A stretch of DNA of 64,000 nucleotides from Haliscomenobacter sp041740695 (GTDB lineage Bacteria; Bacteroidota; Bacteroidia; Chitinophagales; Saprospiraceae): NCBI RefSeq assembly GCF_041740695.1, contig NZ_JBGSLK010000113.1, positions 124,001-188,000 of the forward strand, in the 5' to 3' direction. A program made the translations under genes and the position numbers. Positions 26,822-35,812 of the stretch are shown in pieces. Every line of letters begins with the position of its first letter. Positions within the stretch are counted from its first letter, which is position 1. Below the pieces are notes generated by a model that was not told the DNA's origin, did no database searches, and saw nothing but the letters and a program-made list of their open reading frames with translations.

Positions 26822-27934
26822 ATGCGTTTTAAAGATATTATTGGACAAACTGAGACAATTAGCACACTTCGGTACATGGTTGAAGCAGACCGTCTACCCC
26901 ATGCGCTATTGTTGTTGGGGCCTCCAGGTATCGGCAAACGCACACTGGCACTGGCACTCAGCCAATACTTGTTGTGTACCCAAAGAAGGGATGGCGACTC
27001 CTGCGGAGAGTGCCCGTCTTGTGTCAAAACATCCAAACTGATCCACCCCGACGTGCATTTTTCTTTTCCGGTCGTCGGTGCGGGTATGATCAGTGACAAA
27101 TTCATGGTTCAATGGCGGCAAGCCTTACAGGAAAATCCCTACCAGGACAGCAACCAGTGGTTACAATTGATTGGTGCAGAAAACAAACAGGGCAACATCA
27201 ATAAGGATGAGTGCCAAAACATCATCCGTAAGCTTAGCCTTAAAACCTTTGAAGCGCCAGTTAAAACCTTGATTCTTTGGCTGCCCGAATATCTGGGCAA
27301 CGAGGGCAACCGCCTGCTGAAACTCATCGAAGAGCCGCCTCCCGCCACGCATTTTATCCTCATTGCTGAAAATGCAGAATTGATCCTCAACACCATCCTG
27401 TCGCGCTGCCAATTGGTGAAAATTCCCATGCTGAATGATCAGGATATAGTAGATGGTTTGCTGCATCGTGAGCTCTGCCCGGAGGACAAAACCTGGGGGA
27501 TTGCACATCTTTCTGATGGTAATTTCAACGAAGCCATTACCTTAGCAGCGAATAAAGTAAGCAACGATGCAGCTTTGTTGCTCGATTGGCTGCGCAAATG
27601 TTACAAAGGATACGGACCAGAGATGGTCAAGTGGAGTGAAAATTTTGCGACCCTTGGGCGGGAAAACCAAAAGCATTTCTTGCAGTATGCCCTGCATTTT
27701 ATGCGTGAATTTCTGATCATGATGGTCACGGGTAGTACTAATGCCCGGCTTCAGGCCGAAGAGTTGAGCAGTGCCCAAAATTTGGCAAAAGTGCTCAATG
27801 TAGACCAAGTGGAGCAAATAGTACGTTTATTCAACAATTGTTATCAATATGTGGAGCGGAATGCAAATCCAAAGATCCTTTTTTTGGACGCATCCATCCA
27901 GCTACATAAAACGATGAAACGATGGGATGTTTAG
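26822..27934 (+). CDS. holB: DNA polymerase III delta' subunit (clamp loader)
   Basis: A 370-residue clamp-loader subunit. It has an AAA+ fold with GPPGIGKRT as Walker A, a zinc-binding insertion (CTQRRDGDSCGECPSC), a helical segment with LLKLIEEPPPATHFIL, and the conserved SRC motif in ILSRCQLVKIP. It loads the sliding clamp for chromosome replication. The reading frame overlaps the start of the PSP1 gene by 13 bases, so the two are translationally linked. That pairing of holB with a PSP1-domain gene is widespread in bacteria. Confidence 0.95.
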   Translation: MRFKDIIGQTETISTLRYMVEADRLPHALLLLGPPGIGKRTLALALSQYLLCTQRRDGDSCGECPSCVKTSKLIHPDVHFSFPVVGAGMISDKFMVQWRQALQENPYQDSNQWLQLIGAENKQGNINKDECQNIIRKLSLKTFEAPVKTLILWLPEYLGNEGNRLLKLIEEPPPATHFILIAENAELILNTILSRCQLVKIPMLNDQDIVDGLLHRELCPEDKTWGIAHLSDGNFNEAITLAANKVSNDAALLLDWLRKCYKGYGPEMVKWSENFATLGRENQKHFLQYALHFMREFLIMMVTGSTNARLQAEELSSAQNLAKVLNVDQVEQIVRLFNNCYQYVERNANPKILFLDASIQLHKTMKRWDV

Positions 27935-29556
27935 GTTGTACGAGTTGTGGAACCAGTAGTGGCGGCAGCACCAAAGGTTGCAACAGCAATGGAGGCTGTG
28001 CAACGGGCGGATGCAATCGCTTGAATACCTACGATTGGCTGTCCAGTTTGGACATCATTGATATTGACCCGCTGAATATTGTCGAAATCAGCTTTAAAAA
28101 TGGGGTACATAAACAGTTTTTTCGGATGGCCGACCAGGTCCGTGTCGTTACTGGCGACATGGTGGTGGCCGAAACCGGAAACGGCTACGACGTCGGCAAA
28201 GTGAGTCTGTCTGGTGAATTGGTCCGCTTGCAAATGAAACGCCGCCGGGTGGATGAACGCTCGGTGAACAATTTCGTTTTGCGCCGCGCCAATGAGCGCG
28301 ACCTAGAGCGCCTGCAAGAAGCCCGCGAAGCGGAGCATCCGACGATGGTGCGCGCCCGGGCCATTTCGCGTACTTTGGGGCTTGATATGAAGATTGGCGA
28401 CGTGGAATACCAAGGGGATAAGCGCAAAGCGACCTTTTATTACACCGCTGATGGCCGCGTCGACTTCCGCGAACTCATCCGACATTTCGCCAAGGAGTTT
28501 CGGGTAAAAATTGAAATGCGCCAAATTGGTGCCCGTCAGGAATCTGCCTTGATTGGTGGGATTGGCTCCTGCGGACGAGAATTGTGCTGCTCTACTTGGT
28601 TGACCGACTTCAAATCGGTGTCGACCGCCGCCGCCCGCTACCAAAACCTGGCCATCAATCAGGTGAAACTCTCCGGGCAATGTGGCCGTTTGAAATGTTG
28701 CCTCAACTACGAATTGGATACTTATCTGGATGCACTTTCGGATTTCCCCAGCGGTGCCGATAAACTGCATACCCAAAAGGGCGCAGCGACTTTGATCAAA
28801 ACCGATATTTTTAAAAAACTGCTCTACTACGTTTACGATCACGAACGGGGCAGAGGTGCGATTTATCCAATGGATTTGAGCAAAGTCAAAGAAATCCAGG
28901 AAATGAACGCGCGCGGTGAAAAACCAGCCGAGTTCGATGTAGCGGCTACGACGGCTTTTGTACCTGAAGAGGACGTTTTTGTGGATGTAACGGGTGAAAT
29001 TGAATTGCCCGACGACAAAAAACGCCGCAAAAAGAAAAAGAAAAAACGTCCCGATCAACAGCGTAGCGGGGAGGGAAACACCCAAAACAATCGTGGTGAA
29101 AACCGCCCCAATCCACAAGGAAGTGGTGGTCAAAATCCAGGTCAAGGTGATCGACAAGGCCGGCCCGAAAATCGTCGGCCCGATCAACAACGTGGGAACA
29201 ACAATCCACGACCACCTAGAGAAGAAGGTGCCAACCCTCAACCGCCCAAGGGCAATAACCAAGGACCGCGCCCGAATAATCCAAACAACCCCAATAACCC
29301 GAACAATCGAGGCGGGGGCGGAGGAAACAACAACAATTCTGGTGGTAACAACCCAGGAGGCAACAATACCGGCGGACGCCCCAATCCACGGCCACCACAG
29401 CCACCGCGTGGCCCACAAGACCAGCAAGGTGGTGGTGACCAAGGCAACAACAACCCGAATCCCCCGAGCAATGATGATGGTGGTGGAAATCCAGAGGGTG
29501 GCGGCCAAGGGAACAACCGGAGAAATAATAAAAATCGGAATAAACGCCGCCGGTAG
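27922..29556 (+). CDS. PSP1-domain (RicT/YaaT-like) protein with long disordered tail
   Basis: A 544-residue protein. The first 35 residues are Gly/Ser/Cys-rich with several Cys. Residues about 60-290 form the PSP1 region, with the conserved Cys-rich motif GSCGRELCCSTWL and GQCGRLKCCLNYE, which in B. subtilis RicT helps bind iron-sulfur clusters. From about residue 370 onward the protein is a Lys-rich then Asn/Gly/Pro/Arg-rich tail of about 175 residues, low complexity and surely disordered. RicT with its partners modulates RNase Y; whether that holds in Bacteroidota is not known to me. The RNA-binding-like tail is compatible with an RNA role. Confidence 0.9.
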   Translation: MGCLGCTSCGTSSGGSTKGCNSNGGCATGGCNRLNTYDWLSSLDIIDIDPLNIVEISFKNGVHKQFFRMADQVRVVTGDMVVAETGNGYDVGKVSLSGELVRLQMKRRRVDERSVNNFVLRRANERDLERLQEAREAEHPTMVRARAISRTLGLDMKIGDVEYQGDKRKATFYYTADGRVDFRELIRHFAKEFRVKIEMRQIGARQESALIGGIGSCGRELCCSTWLTDFKSVSTAAARYQNLAINQVKLSGQCGRLKCCLNYELDTYLDALSDFPSGADKLHTQKGAATLIKTDIFKKLLYYVYDHERGRGAIYPMDLSKVKEIQEMNARGEKPAEFDVAATTAFVPEEDVFVDVTGEIELPDDKKRRKKKKKKRPDQQRSGEGNTQNNRGENRPNPQGSGGQNPGQGDRQGRPENRRPDQQRGNNNPRPPREEGANPQPPKGNNQGPRPNNPNNPNNPNNRGGGGGNNNNSGGNNPGGNNTGGRPNPRPPQPPRGPQDQQGGGDQGNNNPNPPSNDDGGGNPEGGGQGNNRRNNKNRNKRRR

Positions 29557-29637
29557 TAGTGGCAACCCTACGTGGTTGCCCTTACTATTGGCAGCGCGAG
29601 CCTTTTTCATGCAACACGGAAATGGCAAACAATTCAG

Positions 29638-29752
29638 ATAGGGGCAACCACATAGGGTTGCCCACATAGGGGCAACCACATAGGGGCAACCACATAGGGG
29701 CAACCACATAGGGTTGCCCACATAGGGGCAACCACATAGGGTTGCCCCTACG
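29638..29752. repeat. 14-base-period GGCAACC array abutting the START gene
   Basis: About eight units of 14 bases alternate between ATAGGGGCAACCAC and its part-complement ATAGGGTTGCCCAC, so the array is both tandem and palindromic. Further copies lie at 29560-29585. It fills the gap between the convergent PSP1 and START genes. Confidence 0.85.
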
Positions 29753-30397
29753 TTATTCTTTCAAAAAACTCACCGTAGCGTTTTCATATTTCGCCAATTG
29801 CTGTTTCAAGCCAACGATACTTTTAACTGGGCCGTCATCCGCAGCCAGGTTGATCAACCATTTAGGAATATTGCCAGCAGGATCAGATTTGAGTTGGTAT
29901 TCGAGGCGAATCATGCCATTTGCCAGGGGTGTATAGGTCCACCTGGTCTCCAATGTTTTGATGCGTACAATGCCGTCTTTTTCTGGCATCATGTGGTGCG
30001 CTGATTTGCTCACAGATGTTACCTGTTTGGTATGGGCATCCTGTTTCATCACATAATGCACCACCATATCCCGATCGGAAAAAGGCAGTGGGAAGTCGGT
30101 ACGCATGTACAAATAACCTTCGGTTTGACTTATTTCTTTGACCACGTAGGACTCCTTTAGTCGATATGCCCAGTTTTTGAGGTTGGGAATATCTGAGGCT
30201 AGTGCTACCACCGCTCTTAAACTGGCTTTTACTTCAGTACGCAGTTTCAATTCCAAAATTCCAGTAGCACTGTCTTTGCGAGTATACACTTGTACCCCAT
30301 TGTGGTCGTGGCGAAACTTCCAGGGGTTGTTTTGAGCAGACAAATGATGAAGAGTCAGGCTGGTGGTCAACCAAAGTAACATGGTCAGGCATCTCAT
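29753..30397 (-). CDS. Secreted START-domain (Bet v 1-like) protein
   Basis: A 214-residue protein with a signal peptide (LLWLTTSLTLHHLSAQ) and a single START-like domain over residues 25-210, with the typical pattern WKFRHDHNGVQVYTRK, ..SDRDMVVHY.. and a final long helix (VGLKQQLAKYENAT). START domains have a deep hydrophobic cavity for lipids or other apolar ligands. Periplasmic ligand carriage is inferred. The 3' end touches a repeat array and the 5' side another array of the same words. Confidence 0.85.
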   Translation of the reverse strand: MRCLTMLLWLTTSLTLHHLSAQNNPWKFRHDHNGVQVYTRKDSATGILELKLRTEVKASLRAVVALASDIPNLKNWAYRLKESYVVKEISQTEGYLYMRTDFPLPFSDRDMVVHYVMKQDAHTKQVTSVSKSAHHMMPEKDGIVRIKTLETRWTYTPLANGMIRLEYQLKSDPAGNIPKWLINLAADDGPVKSIVGLKQQLAKYENATVSFLKE

Positions 30398-30464
30398 TGC
30401 GGGTGTGTTTGACAGTCGTTCGCCTGAATAAACGATTACAGCAGGGGGATTGTTTTACGGGTGG

Positions 30465-30533
30465 ACAACGTAGGGGCAACCCTATGTGGTTGCCCCTACC
30501 AGAGGGCAACCACATAGGGTTGCCCTTACTATT
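30465..30533. repeat. Second GGCAACC-word inverted repeat
   Basis: GTAGGGGCAACC..TATGTGGTTGCCCCTAC is followed by GGGCAACCACATAGGGTTGCCC, so two short hairpins share the words of the array at 29638-29752. It ends at the POT transporter's stop codon. Confidence 0.75.
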
Positions 30534-32013
30534 TCACATTTCCCATCCATTTTTTCAAAATGGGATTAAAAATGATGAACAAAGTACCTGATATCAAGGA
30601 AAAGGTGACTACCGATAAGAATAGGGCGGGCATTTGGCTAGCATTTTCAGTGTTCACACCTCCCGCAAATAAGCCAGCAATCAAATTACCCAAAGATGCG
30701 CCCACGAACCAGATTCCCATCATTTGCCCAACGTAGCGCTTGGGCGATAATTTGGTCGTCGCACTCAACCCCACCGGGCTCAAGGTCAATTCACCAATGG
30801 AATGTAAAAAATAGGTGAACCACAACCAACCCATACCAACTTTGGTGCCAGTAGCTGCAATTTGAGCCGCAAAATACATGACAACAAAGCCCAATCCCAT
30901 CAAGATGATCCCGATGCCAAATTTGATTGGCGTATTGGGGTTTAAGTTGCGTGCAGCGAGTTTTACCCATATCCAACCTACTATGGGGGCAAAGAGAATA
31001 ATGACCAAAGCATTGGCACTCTGTAACATTCCAGCGGGTACTTCCCATGACCCAACCATGCGGTTGGTAAAGTCACGGGCGAAGAGGTTTAAGGAAGACC
31101 CCGCCTGTTCAAACCCTGACCAGAATAAGGCTGCCCCAACAAAGAGGAAAAAGATCACCAACACTTTTTTCTTTTCATCAGGATTCAATCCTCCAGCCAC
31201 CATGATGTACAGGAAGTAAAAAAGAGTGATCACTACAATGATGACCCCCACTGCCTGGGCAATGCCAGTTGCAGTGGTCACATCGATGGTGCCCATCCAT
31301 TGCAGAACCGCTAAAAATCCAACTAATGCAAGGCCAAGCGCCCCGGCCAGGACTCCATTGACTTTTCCTACGGCTACACCTTCTTCAACTTCTTCCTTGA
31401 GTTTGGGTTTAAGACCCAGATCATTGAGGCTGCCCTGGGTGAGCCGGAATTGCAACAAACCGAAAAACATCCCGATTGCTGCGGCCCCAAAACCCCAGTG
31501 CCAGTTGTAGGCGGCCAGAAAGGGGACAAAGATTTGACCAAAAAAGGAACCCAGGTTGATGCCCATGTAAAAAATGGAAAACCCCTGGTCGCGCCTTGCT
31601 CCACCTTCGGGGTATAGATCGCCCACAACCGTGCTGATATTTGGTTTGAGCAAACCCGTACCACTAGCCACAAATACCAGGCCTAGTACAAATATTCCCG
31701 GACTACCCGGAATGGCCAGAATCAGGTGACCAATCATGATCAAAATTCCTCCGTACCAAATGGCTTTGCGTTGCCCCAAAATATTATCAGCCAGCCAGCC
31801 ACCTGGTAAGGTCAACAAATACACTCCGGCAGTATACAAACCGTAGATGGCACCTGCACTTTGGGGGTCAATGCCCAAACCTTTCTCCGCTAAACTCGCG
31901 GTCATAAACAAAATCAAGATCGCCCGCATCCCGTAATAGGAAAAGCGCTCCCACATTTCGGTAAAAAATAGCGTGGACAAACCCGCAGGGTGCCCAAAAA
32001 ATCCCTTGTTCAT
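30529..32013 (-). CDS. POT/PTR family proton-coupled peptide transporter
   Basis: A 494-residue major-facilitator transporter with 12-14 helices. The family signature is at the N-terminus: GHPAGLSTLFFTEMWERFSYYG contains ExxERFxYYG (split here as EMWERFSYYG), the proton-coupling motif of peptide transporters. GTGLLKPNISTVVGDLY matches the second PTR2 signature. It imports di- and tripeptides. About 290 bases upstream to the Omp28 gene contain no gene or repeat that I can identify. Confidence 0.93.
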   Translation of the reverse strand: MNKGFFGHPAGLSTLFFTEMWERFSYYGMRAILILFMTASLAEKGLGIDPQSAGAIYGLYTAGVYLLTLPGGWLADNILGQRKAIWYGGILIMIGHLILAIPGSPGIFVLGLVFVASGTGLLKPNISTVVGDLYPEGGARRDQGFSIFYMGINLGSFFGQIFVPFLAAYNWHWGFGAAAIGMFFGLLQFRLTQGSLNDLGLKPKLKEEVEEGVAVGKVNGVLAGALGLALVGFLAVLQWMGTIDVTTATGIAQAVGVIIVVITLFYFLYIMVAGGLNPDEKKKVLVIFFLFVGAALFWSGFEQAGSSLNLFARDFTNRMVGSWEVPAGMLQSANALVIILFAPIVGWIWVKLAARNLNPNTPIKFGIGIILMGLGFVVMYFAAQIAATGTKVGMGWLWFTYFLHSIGELTLSPVGLSATTKLSPKRYVGQMMGIWFVGASLGNLIAGLFAGGVNTENASQMPALFLSVVTFSLISGTLFIIFNPILKKWMGNVK

Positions 32014-32304
32014 ACTTTAGCCGTCGTTTCGTCAGTAAATTTTTTGCATAATTAAGCAGCACTGGATGGCGTGCTCGCTGCTCAAGATAGGGATATTCGG
32101 AAATTTTGGAGAGGAAATGCAGGAAATCGGGCAGATTTGTCGGATTCAGGTTGAAAAACTTGAATAGAGTCGAAACAATGAGTTTAGGTAGTATTCAAAA
32201 TTTACTTTCCGTCCACTCCAAGACATTTTCACCAAAAGCCCTCGCTGCCTACTAGCATTTCCGCTATAAAACCCTCAATTTTGCTTTTAAATCATTCCAA
32301 AACC

Positions 32305-33126
32305 ATGCGCAGCCTCATTCTCTCCTTTTTCCTGGCCTTTTCCCTTTTTACATGTCAAGAAATTCCTCCGGTGATTACGCCCCTGGAGCCGGGTGGCCCC
32401 AATGTCAACGTCAAAAGGCGAATCCTGATTGAAGAATTTACAGGCGTGCGCTGCGTCAACTGCCCGGCAGGTACGGTGGAAGTGCTCAATTTGCGGGAAC
32501 TGTACCAAGATCAGGTAATCTCCGTAGGTGTGCATGCGGGCTCCTTTGCGCCGCCTTATCCCGATAGCAAGTACGACTTCCGCACCGCTGAGGGGGATGC
32601 CATCATCAACCTCATGGGCAAACCCCTGGGTTATCCTTCGGCAGTAGTGAACCGCAAATTGTACGATGGTGAATTTGACCTGCAATTGGGGCGCTCGCAA
32701 TGGGCTGGATTTATTGCCCAAGAGCTGGCTGCTGCGCCAGTAGTAGACCTGAAACTGAGCAAAACCTACAATGCAACCACCCGGGTGCTCCAAGTCACCA
32801 TAGATACCGAGGTGCTAGGAACCCTGCCCCAAGAGGATATCCGCCTCAGTGTGATGCTCGCCGAAGACCAGATCGTGGACGTCCAATTGACCCCCGACGG
32901 CAAAAAGAGTGATTACAGCCACCGCCACAACTTGCGCGACATGCTCACTGCTTTTGACGGGGATTTGATTGGTGGAGAGTTAAAGAGCAGCAAAAAAAGC
33001 TCACGCAGTTATACCTTTACATTGCCTGCAAATTGGGTAGACAGCCAATGCAGCATCATTGCTTTTGCTCATTTGGGCGGGGATAAATTGGATGTGTTGC
33101 AGGTGATTGAGGGGAAAATCCTTTAA
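32305..33126 (+). CDS. Omp28-related lipoprotein with thioredoxin-like fold
   Basis: A 273-residue lipoprotein; ATG 32305 gives a signal with lipobox LFTC. Immediately after a Pro-rich linker comes VLIEEF-like sequence (ILIEEFTGVRCVNCPAG) with a CxxC pair, the start of the Omp28 thioredoxin-like domain, followed by an Ig-like C-terminal half. Omp28 proteins were first seen in the outer membrane of Porphyromonas gingivalis; a redox role is inferred from the CxxC. The next gene converges on it across a GTGAAAA repeat. Confidence 0.82.
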   Translation: MRSLILSFFLAFSLFTCQEIPPVITPLEPGGPNVNVKRRILIEEFTGVRCVNCPAGTVEVLNLRELYQDQVISVGVHAGSFAPPYPDSKYDFRTAEGDAIINLMGKPLGYPSAVVNRKLYDGEFDLQLGRSQWAGFIAQELAAAPVVDLKLSKTYNATTRVLQVTIDTEVLGTLPQEDIRLSVMLAEDQIVDVQLTPDGKKSDYSHRHNLRDMLTAFDGDLIGGELKSSKKSSRSYTFTLPANWVDSQCSIIAFAHLGGDKLDVLQVIEGKIL

Positions 33127-33298
33127 AGTGAAAAATGAAAAGTGAAAAATGAAAAGCTGGTACACCAGTTGTATTTCACCTGTTTGAATTTATTTTTCTG
33201 AGCTTATAGTTTGGAGTTAAAGGGAAAGCGCATTTTTTTCACTTTTCACTTTTCACTTTTCACTTTTCACTTTTCACTTTTCACTTTTCACTTTTCAC
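33127..33298. repeat. GTGAAAA / TTTTCAC word repeat pair
   Basis: The left part (33127-33156) has four GTGAAAA/ATGAAAA words; the right part (about 33236-33298) has about nine tandem TTTTCAC units of 7 bases and ends at the stop codon of the response regulator. The two parts are complementary. A CTGGT-AC-ACCAG hairpin lies just after the left part. The arrangement separates two convergent genes. Confidence 0.85.
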
Positions 33299-34348
33299 TT
33301 ACGCGGGCATATTCATCAATTTCTTCTTGTCCCGAATCGTAATCATCCCATCGGTGATGTCGATGTAGCCATCTTGCTTGAATTCGGTGAGCATGCGAAT
33401 CACACTCTCTTTGGCGGTACCGACGATGCGGGCCAGGTCGTCGCGCAAGACGTTGATTTCGTCTCGGCCTTCTTTTTCAGCGAGGAGCAGCACTGCATCA
33501 GCCACCCGTTTGCGCACGGAGTTGTAAGCCAATTGCAAGAGTTGCTCCTCTTTTTCGGCAATATTGTTGGCCAACATTTTGATCAATTGGGAGGAAACAT
33601 CGCGGTTGGCGTGGAGTAGCGCGGTGAAGTCTTCTTTAGGGATGAGGCTCACTTCGGCGTCTTCCAGCGTTGCGGCTGAATCGTCGTAAGTGCTGTCTTT
33701 GATCAGATTGACATAGCCAATGAAATCGCCCTCGGTGAAAATGTCGATGATGTATTCCTTGCCACTTTCGTTGGTTTTAAAAACCTTCACCTTGCCACTT
33801 TTGACAAAATAGAGGTAGCGCGGATAATCACCCTCTTCGTATACCAAGTCACGCTTTTTGTAGTGCTTAACTTTGCGGTCGTCCGATAGTTTTTTGAGCT
33901 CTTCATAGCCCTTGGCTGCATTGATGAAGGCGGTGATGCCTTGCTCAGTGCGGTCGAACTGTTTGCGCAGGTGTTCACTTTTTTTCAGCCGGGTTTCGAT
34001 CACTGACAGCAGTTCATCCTTAAAAAAAGGCTTGGTGATGTAATCGTCTGCGCCCAGGTTCATGCCCCGGCGGAAATCAACCCTTTCGGTTTTGGCCGTC
34101 AAAAAGACAAAGGGAATTGCGGCAGTTTCGGGGCGTTTGCCTAAAATATTGAGCACGCCAAAACCATCTAGTTTGGGCATCATCACATCACAAAGGATCA
34201 GGTCAGGTTTGACTCGTTGAGCAGCATCTACACCAACGGTGCCATCTTCAGCCAAATGCACCTCATACCCGGAGAGCTCCAGGATTTCCTCCAGGTTTTC
34301 ACGTACTTCCTGGTTGTCTTCAATGACCAGAATTTTATGCTTGTTCAT
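33299..34348 (-). CDS. Response regulator fused to a CRP/FNR-type DNA-binding protein
   Basis: A 349-residue transcription factor with three domains: a receiver (1-120; phosphoacceptor Asp54 in LILCDVMMPK, Thr84, Lys106), a cyclic-nucleotide-binding-type beta-roll (about 150-265), and a CRP/FNR-like winged helix (about 270-345). The recognition helix has AKESVIRML, keeping the Glu and Arg that contact TGA/TCA half-sites in CRP and FNR. No FNR-type Cys cluster is seen, so it likely responds through phosphorylation. It starts 12 bases after the kinase gene and is the obvious partner. The layout joins what are FixJ and FixK roles in rhizobia in one protein. Confidence 0.9.
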   Translation of the reverse strand: MNKHKILVIEDNQEVRENLEEILELSGYEVHLAEDGTVGVDAAQRVKPDLILCDVMMPKLDGFGVLNILGKRPETAAIPFVFLTAKTERVDFRRGMNLGADDYITKPFFKDELLSVIETRLKKSEHLRKQFDRTEQGITAFINAAKGYEELKKLSDDRKVKHYKKRDLVYEEGDYPRYLYFVKSGKVKVFKTNESGKEYIIDIFTEGDFIGYVNLIKDSTYDDSAATLEDAEVSLIPKEDFTALLHANRDVSSQLIKMLANNIAEKEEQLLQLAYNSVRKRVADAVLLLAEKEGRDEINVLRDDLARIVGTAKESVIRMLTEFKQDGYIDITDGMITIRDKKKLMNMPA

Positions 34349-34360
34349 CGTTAAGATGTT

Positions 34361-35644
34361 TTATGAAGGTAAGGGAATGTGAACGTGGAAGGTAGTACCC
34401 TCGCCCAGTGTACTTTCAAAATGGATACGTCCGTTCATCAATTCCACATAACGTTTGACAATATTTAATCCCAAGCCTGTTCCTGGAATATTTTCGGCGT
34501 TGTGGGCTCGAAAAAAGCGGGTGAACAAATGTTGCTGCTCTTCCTCCGGAATACCAATGCCGTGATCCTGGATGCTGATGTTTAGTTCATTGTGTTCAAT
34601 AGAAACAAAACAATCAATGGTTTTGCCCGGGTCTGAATATTTGATGGCATTGGAAAAGAGGTTGATGAATACATTTTTCAACATCTTTCTGTCCAGTGTT
34701 ATCAATGTATTCGGGCTTACCCCATGGTGTTGGAGAATCTGCCCGGGCTTCAAAATGGCTTGAACATCGTCCATCACTTCCTCACAAAATTCTTCGAAAT
34801 TGAATTCTACGGGTGTAATGGTGATTTTTCCTTCCTCAAGTTTGCTCAAAGACAAAAAATCATTCAGGATACTGATCAGGTTGTTGACCGCAGATTTGAT
34901 GCGGGTGGTATGCCTTAACCTTTTGTCTTGTTGGCCTTCCTGGGAATACATCTCCAACAAATCTGCCGAAGAAAGAATAGTGCTTAAAGGTGTACGGAAC
35001 TCGTGGGAAGCCATCGACACAAACCTCGATTTAAGGGTGTTCAGTTCCCGTTCCTTTTCAATGGCTTTGCGCAGGTCCAGTTCGTTTTTGCGTAAGGTAG
35101 TTTCCGCAGCTTTGCGTTCCTGAATTTCGAACTCCAATTGATTGTTGGTATTCAGGAGTTGATTGATTGTGGCTGCGAGTTCTTCAGTGCGGGTACTTAC
35201 TTCTTCTTCCAGGTGTTGATTGAGTTCTACGATGCGGGCTTCGGCGGCTTTTTGGGCGCTTAAATCGTGCAAAATACCAGTGAATACCATTCTTTCGGGC
35301 AGTTGAACCTCACTGATGCTGAGGCGAAGGGGGAAAGTACTTTGGTCTTTGCGCAGTCCCCTTACTTCCCGACCGATGCCGATAATTTTTCGCACGCCGG
35401 TGCGGATGTAGTTTTGGATGTAACTATCGTGGATGTCCCGATGTGGATTCGGCATGAGCATGCTGACGTTTTGCCCCACCAATTCTTCTTCTGGATAATC
35501 AAATAGACGCGCTGCGGCCTCATTTACTAGTTCAATAATACCTGCTTCATCGATGATGATGATGCCATCGGTGGCCGTTTTGATGATGGCCTTCAAACGT
35601 AAGGCTGCTTCAGAATCGTGTTGATGTGCAATTATCCAGTCCAA
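34361..35644 (-). CDS. PAS-domain sensor histidine kinase, FixL-like haem oxygen sensor
   Basis: A 427-residue cytoplasmic kinase: PAS (12-130), coiled coil (131-200), HisKA with phosphoacceptor His214 in SMASHEFRTPLS, and HATPase (310-427; NLFSNAIKYS, DHGIGIP, GTGLGLNIV). The PAS domain has the haem pocket of FixL: His72 in IHDSY (proximal ligand) and Arg92 in IGIGREV, exactly 20 residues apart as His200 and Arg220 in Bradyrhizobium FixL. Ile87, Leu108 and Ile110 match that protein's distal residues 215, 236 and 238. No membrane helices are seen. Oxygen would inhibit the kinase by family precedent. Some PAS proteins with related sequence may not bind haem. Confidence 0.88.
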   Translation of the reverse strand: MDWIIAHQHDSEAALRLKAIIKTATDGIIIIDEAGIIELVNEAAARLFDYPEEELVGQNVSMLMPNPHRDIHDSYIQNYIRTGVRKIIGIGREVRGLRKDQSTFPLRLSISEVQLPERMVFTGILHDLSAQKAAEARIVELNQHLEEEVSTRTEELAATINQLLNTNNQLEFEIQERKAAETTLRKNELDLRKAIEKERELNTLKSRFVSMASHEFRTPLSTILSSADLLEMYSQEGQQDKRLRHTTRIKSAVNNLISILNDFLSLSKLEEGKITITPVEFNFEEFCEEVMDDVQAILKPGQILQHHGVSPNTLITLDRKMLKNVFINLFSNAIKYSDPGKTIDCFVSIEHNELNISIQDHGIGIPEEEQQHLFTRFFRAHNAENIPGTGLGLNIVKRYVELMNGRIHFESTLGEGTTFHVHIPLPS

Positions 35645-35717
35645 ACCAATGATAATTTTGTGTCGTAAAGGTAAGATAAGTATTCTTTCGGTAATGACTT
35701 AATATGTCACCAAACCA

Positions 35718-35733
35718 AATGACAAAAGTCATT
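35718..35733. promoter_or_regulatory. FNR-spaced palindrome between the kinase and the thioredoxin-like gene
   Basis: AATGAC-AAAA-GTCATT, a perfect inverted repeat with the 4-base spacer and TGA/TCA core of CRP/FNR-family sites. It lies 74 bases upstream of the kinase start and 80 bases upstream of the divergent gene. Binding by the linked regulator is inferred. Confidence 0.45.
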
Positions 35734-35812
35734 CACAGAAAATTCCAGAAGCCTGATCTTGCACAGGTAGAGTAGTAGTCTTATGGTAAGAACAATAGTT
35801 GAACGAAACGCG

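Noticed and set aside
28303..29721. 472-codon minus-strand frame across the PSP1 gene
   Set aside because: It mirrors the low-complexity tail and Cys motifs of the PSP1 gene; the hydrophobic look is an antisense artefact.
29638..29752. CRISPR-like array of GGCAACC repeats
   Set aside because: The period of 14 bases leaves no spacers; it is a simple tandem and inverted word array.
35695..35709. TGAC-N7-GTCA as a second regulator site upstream of the kinase
   Set aside because: The 7-base spacer does not fit the CRP/FNR family, so only the 4-base-spacer palindrome next to it was kept.
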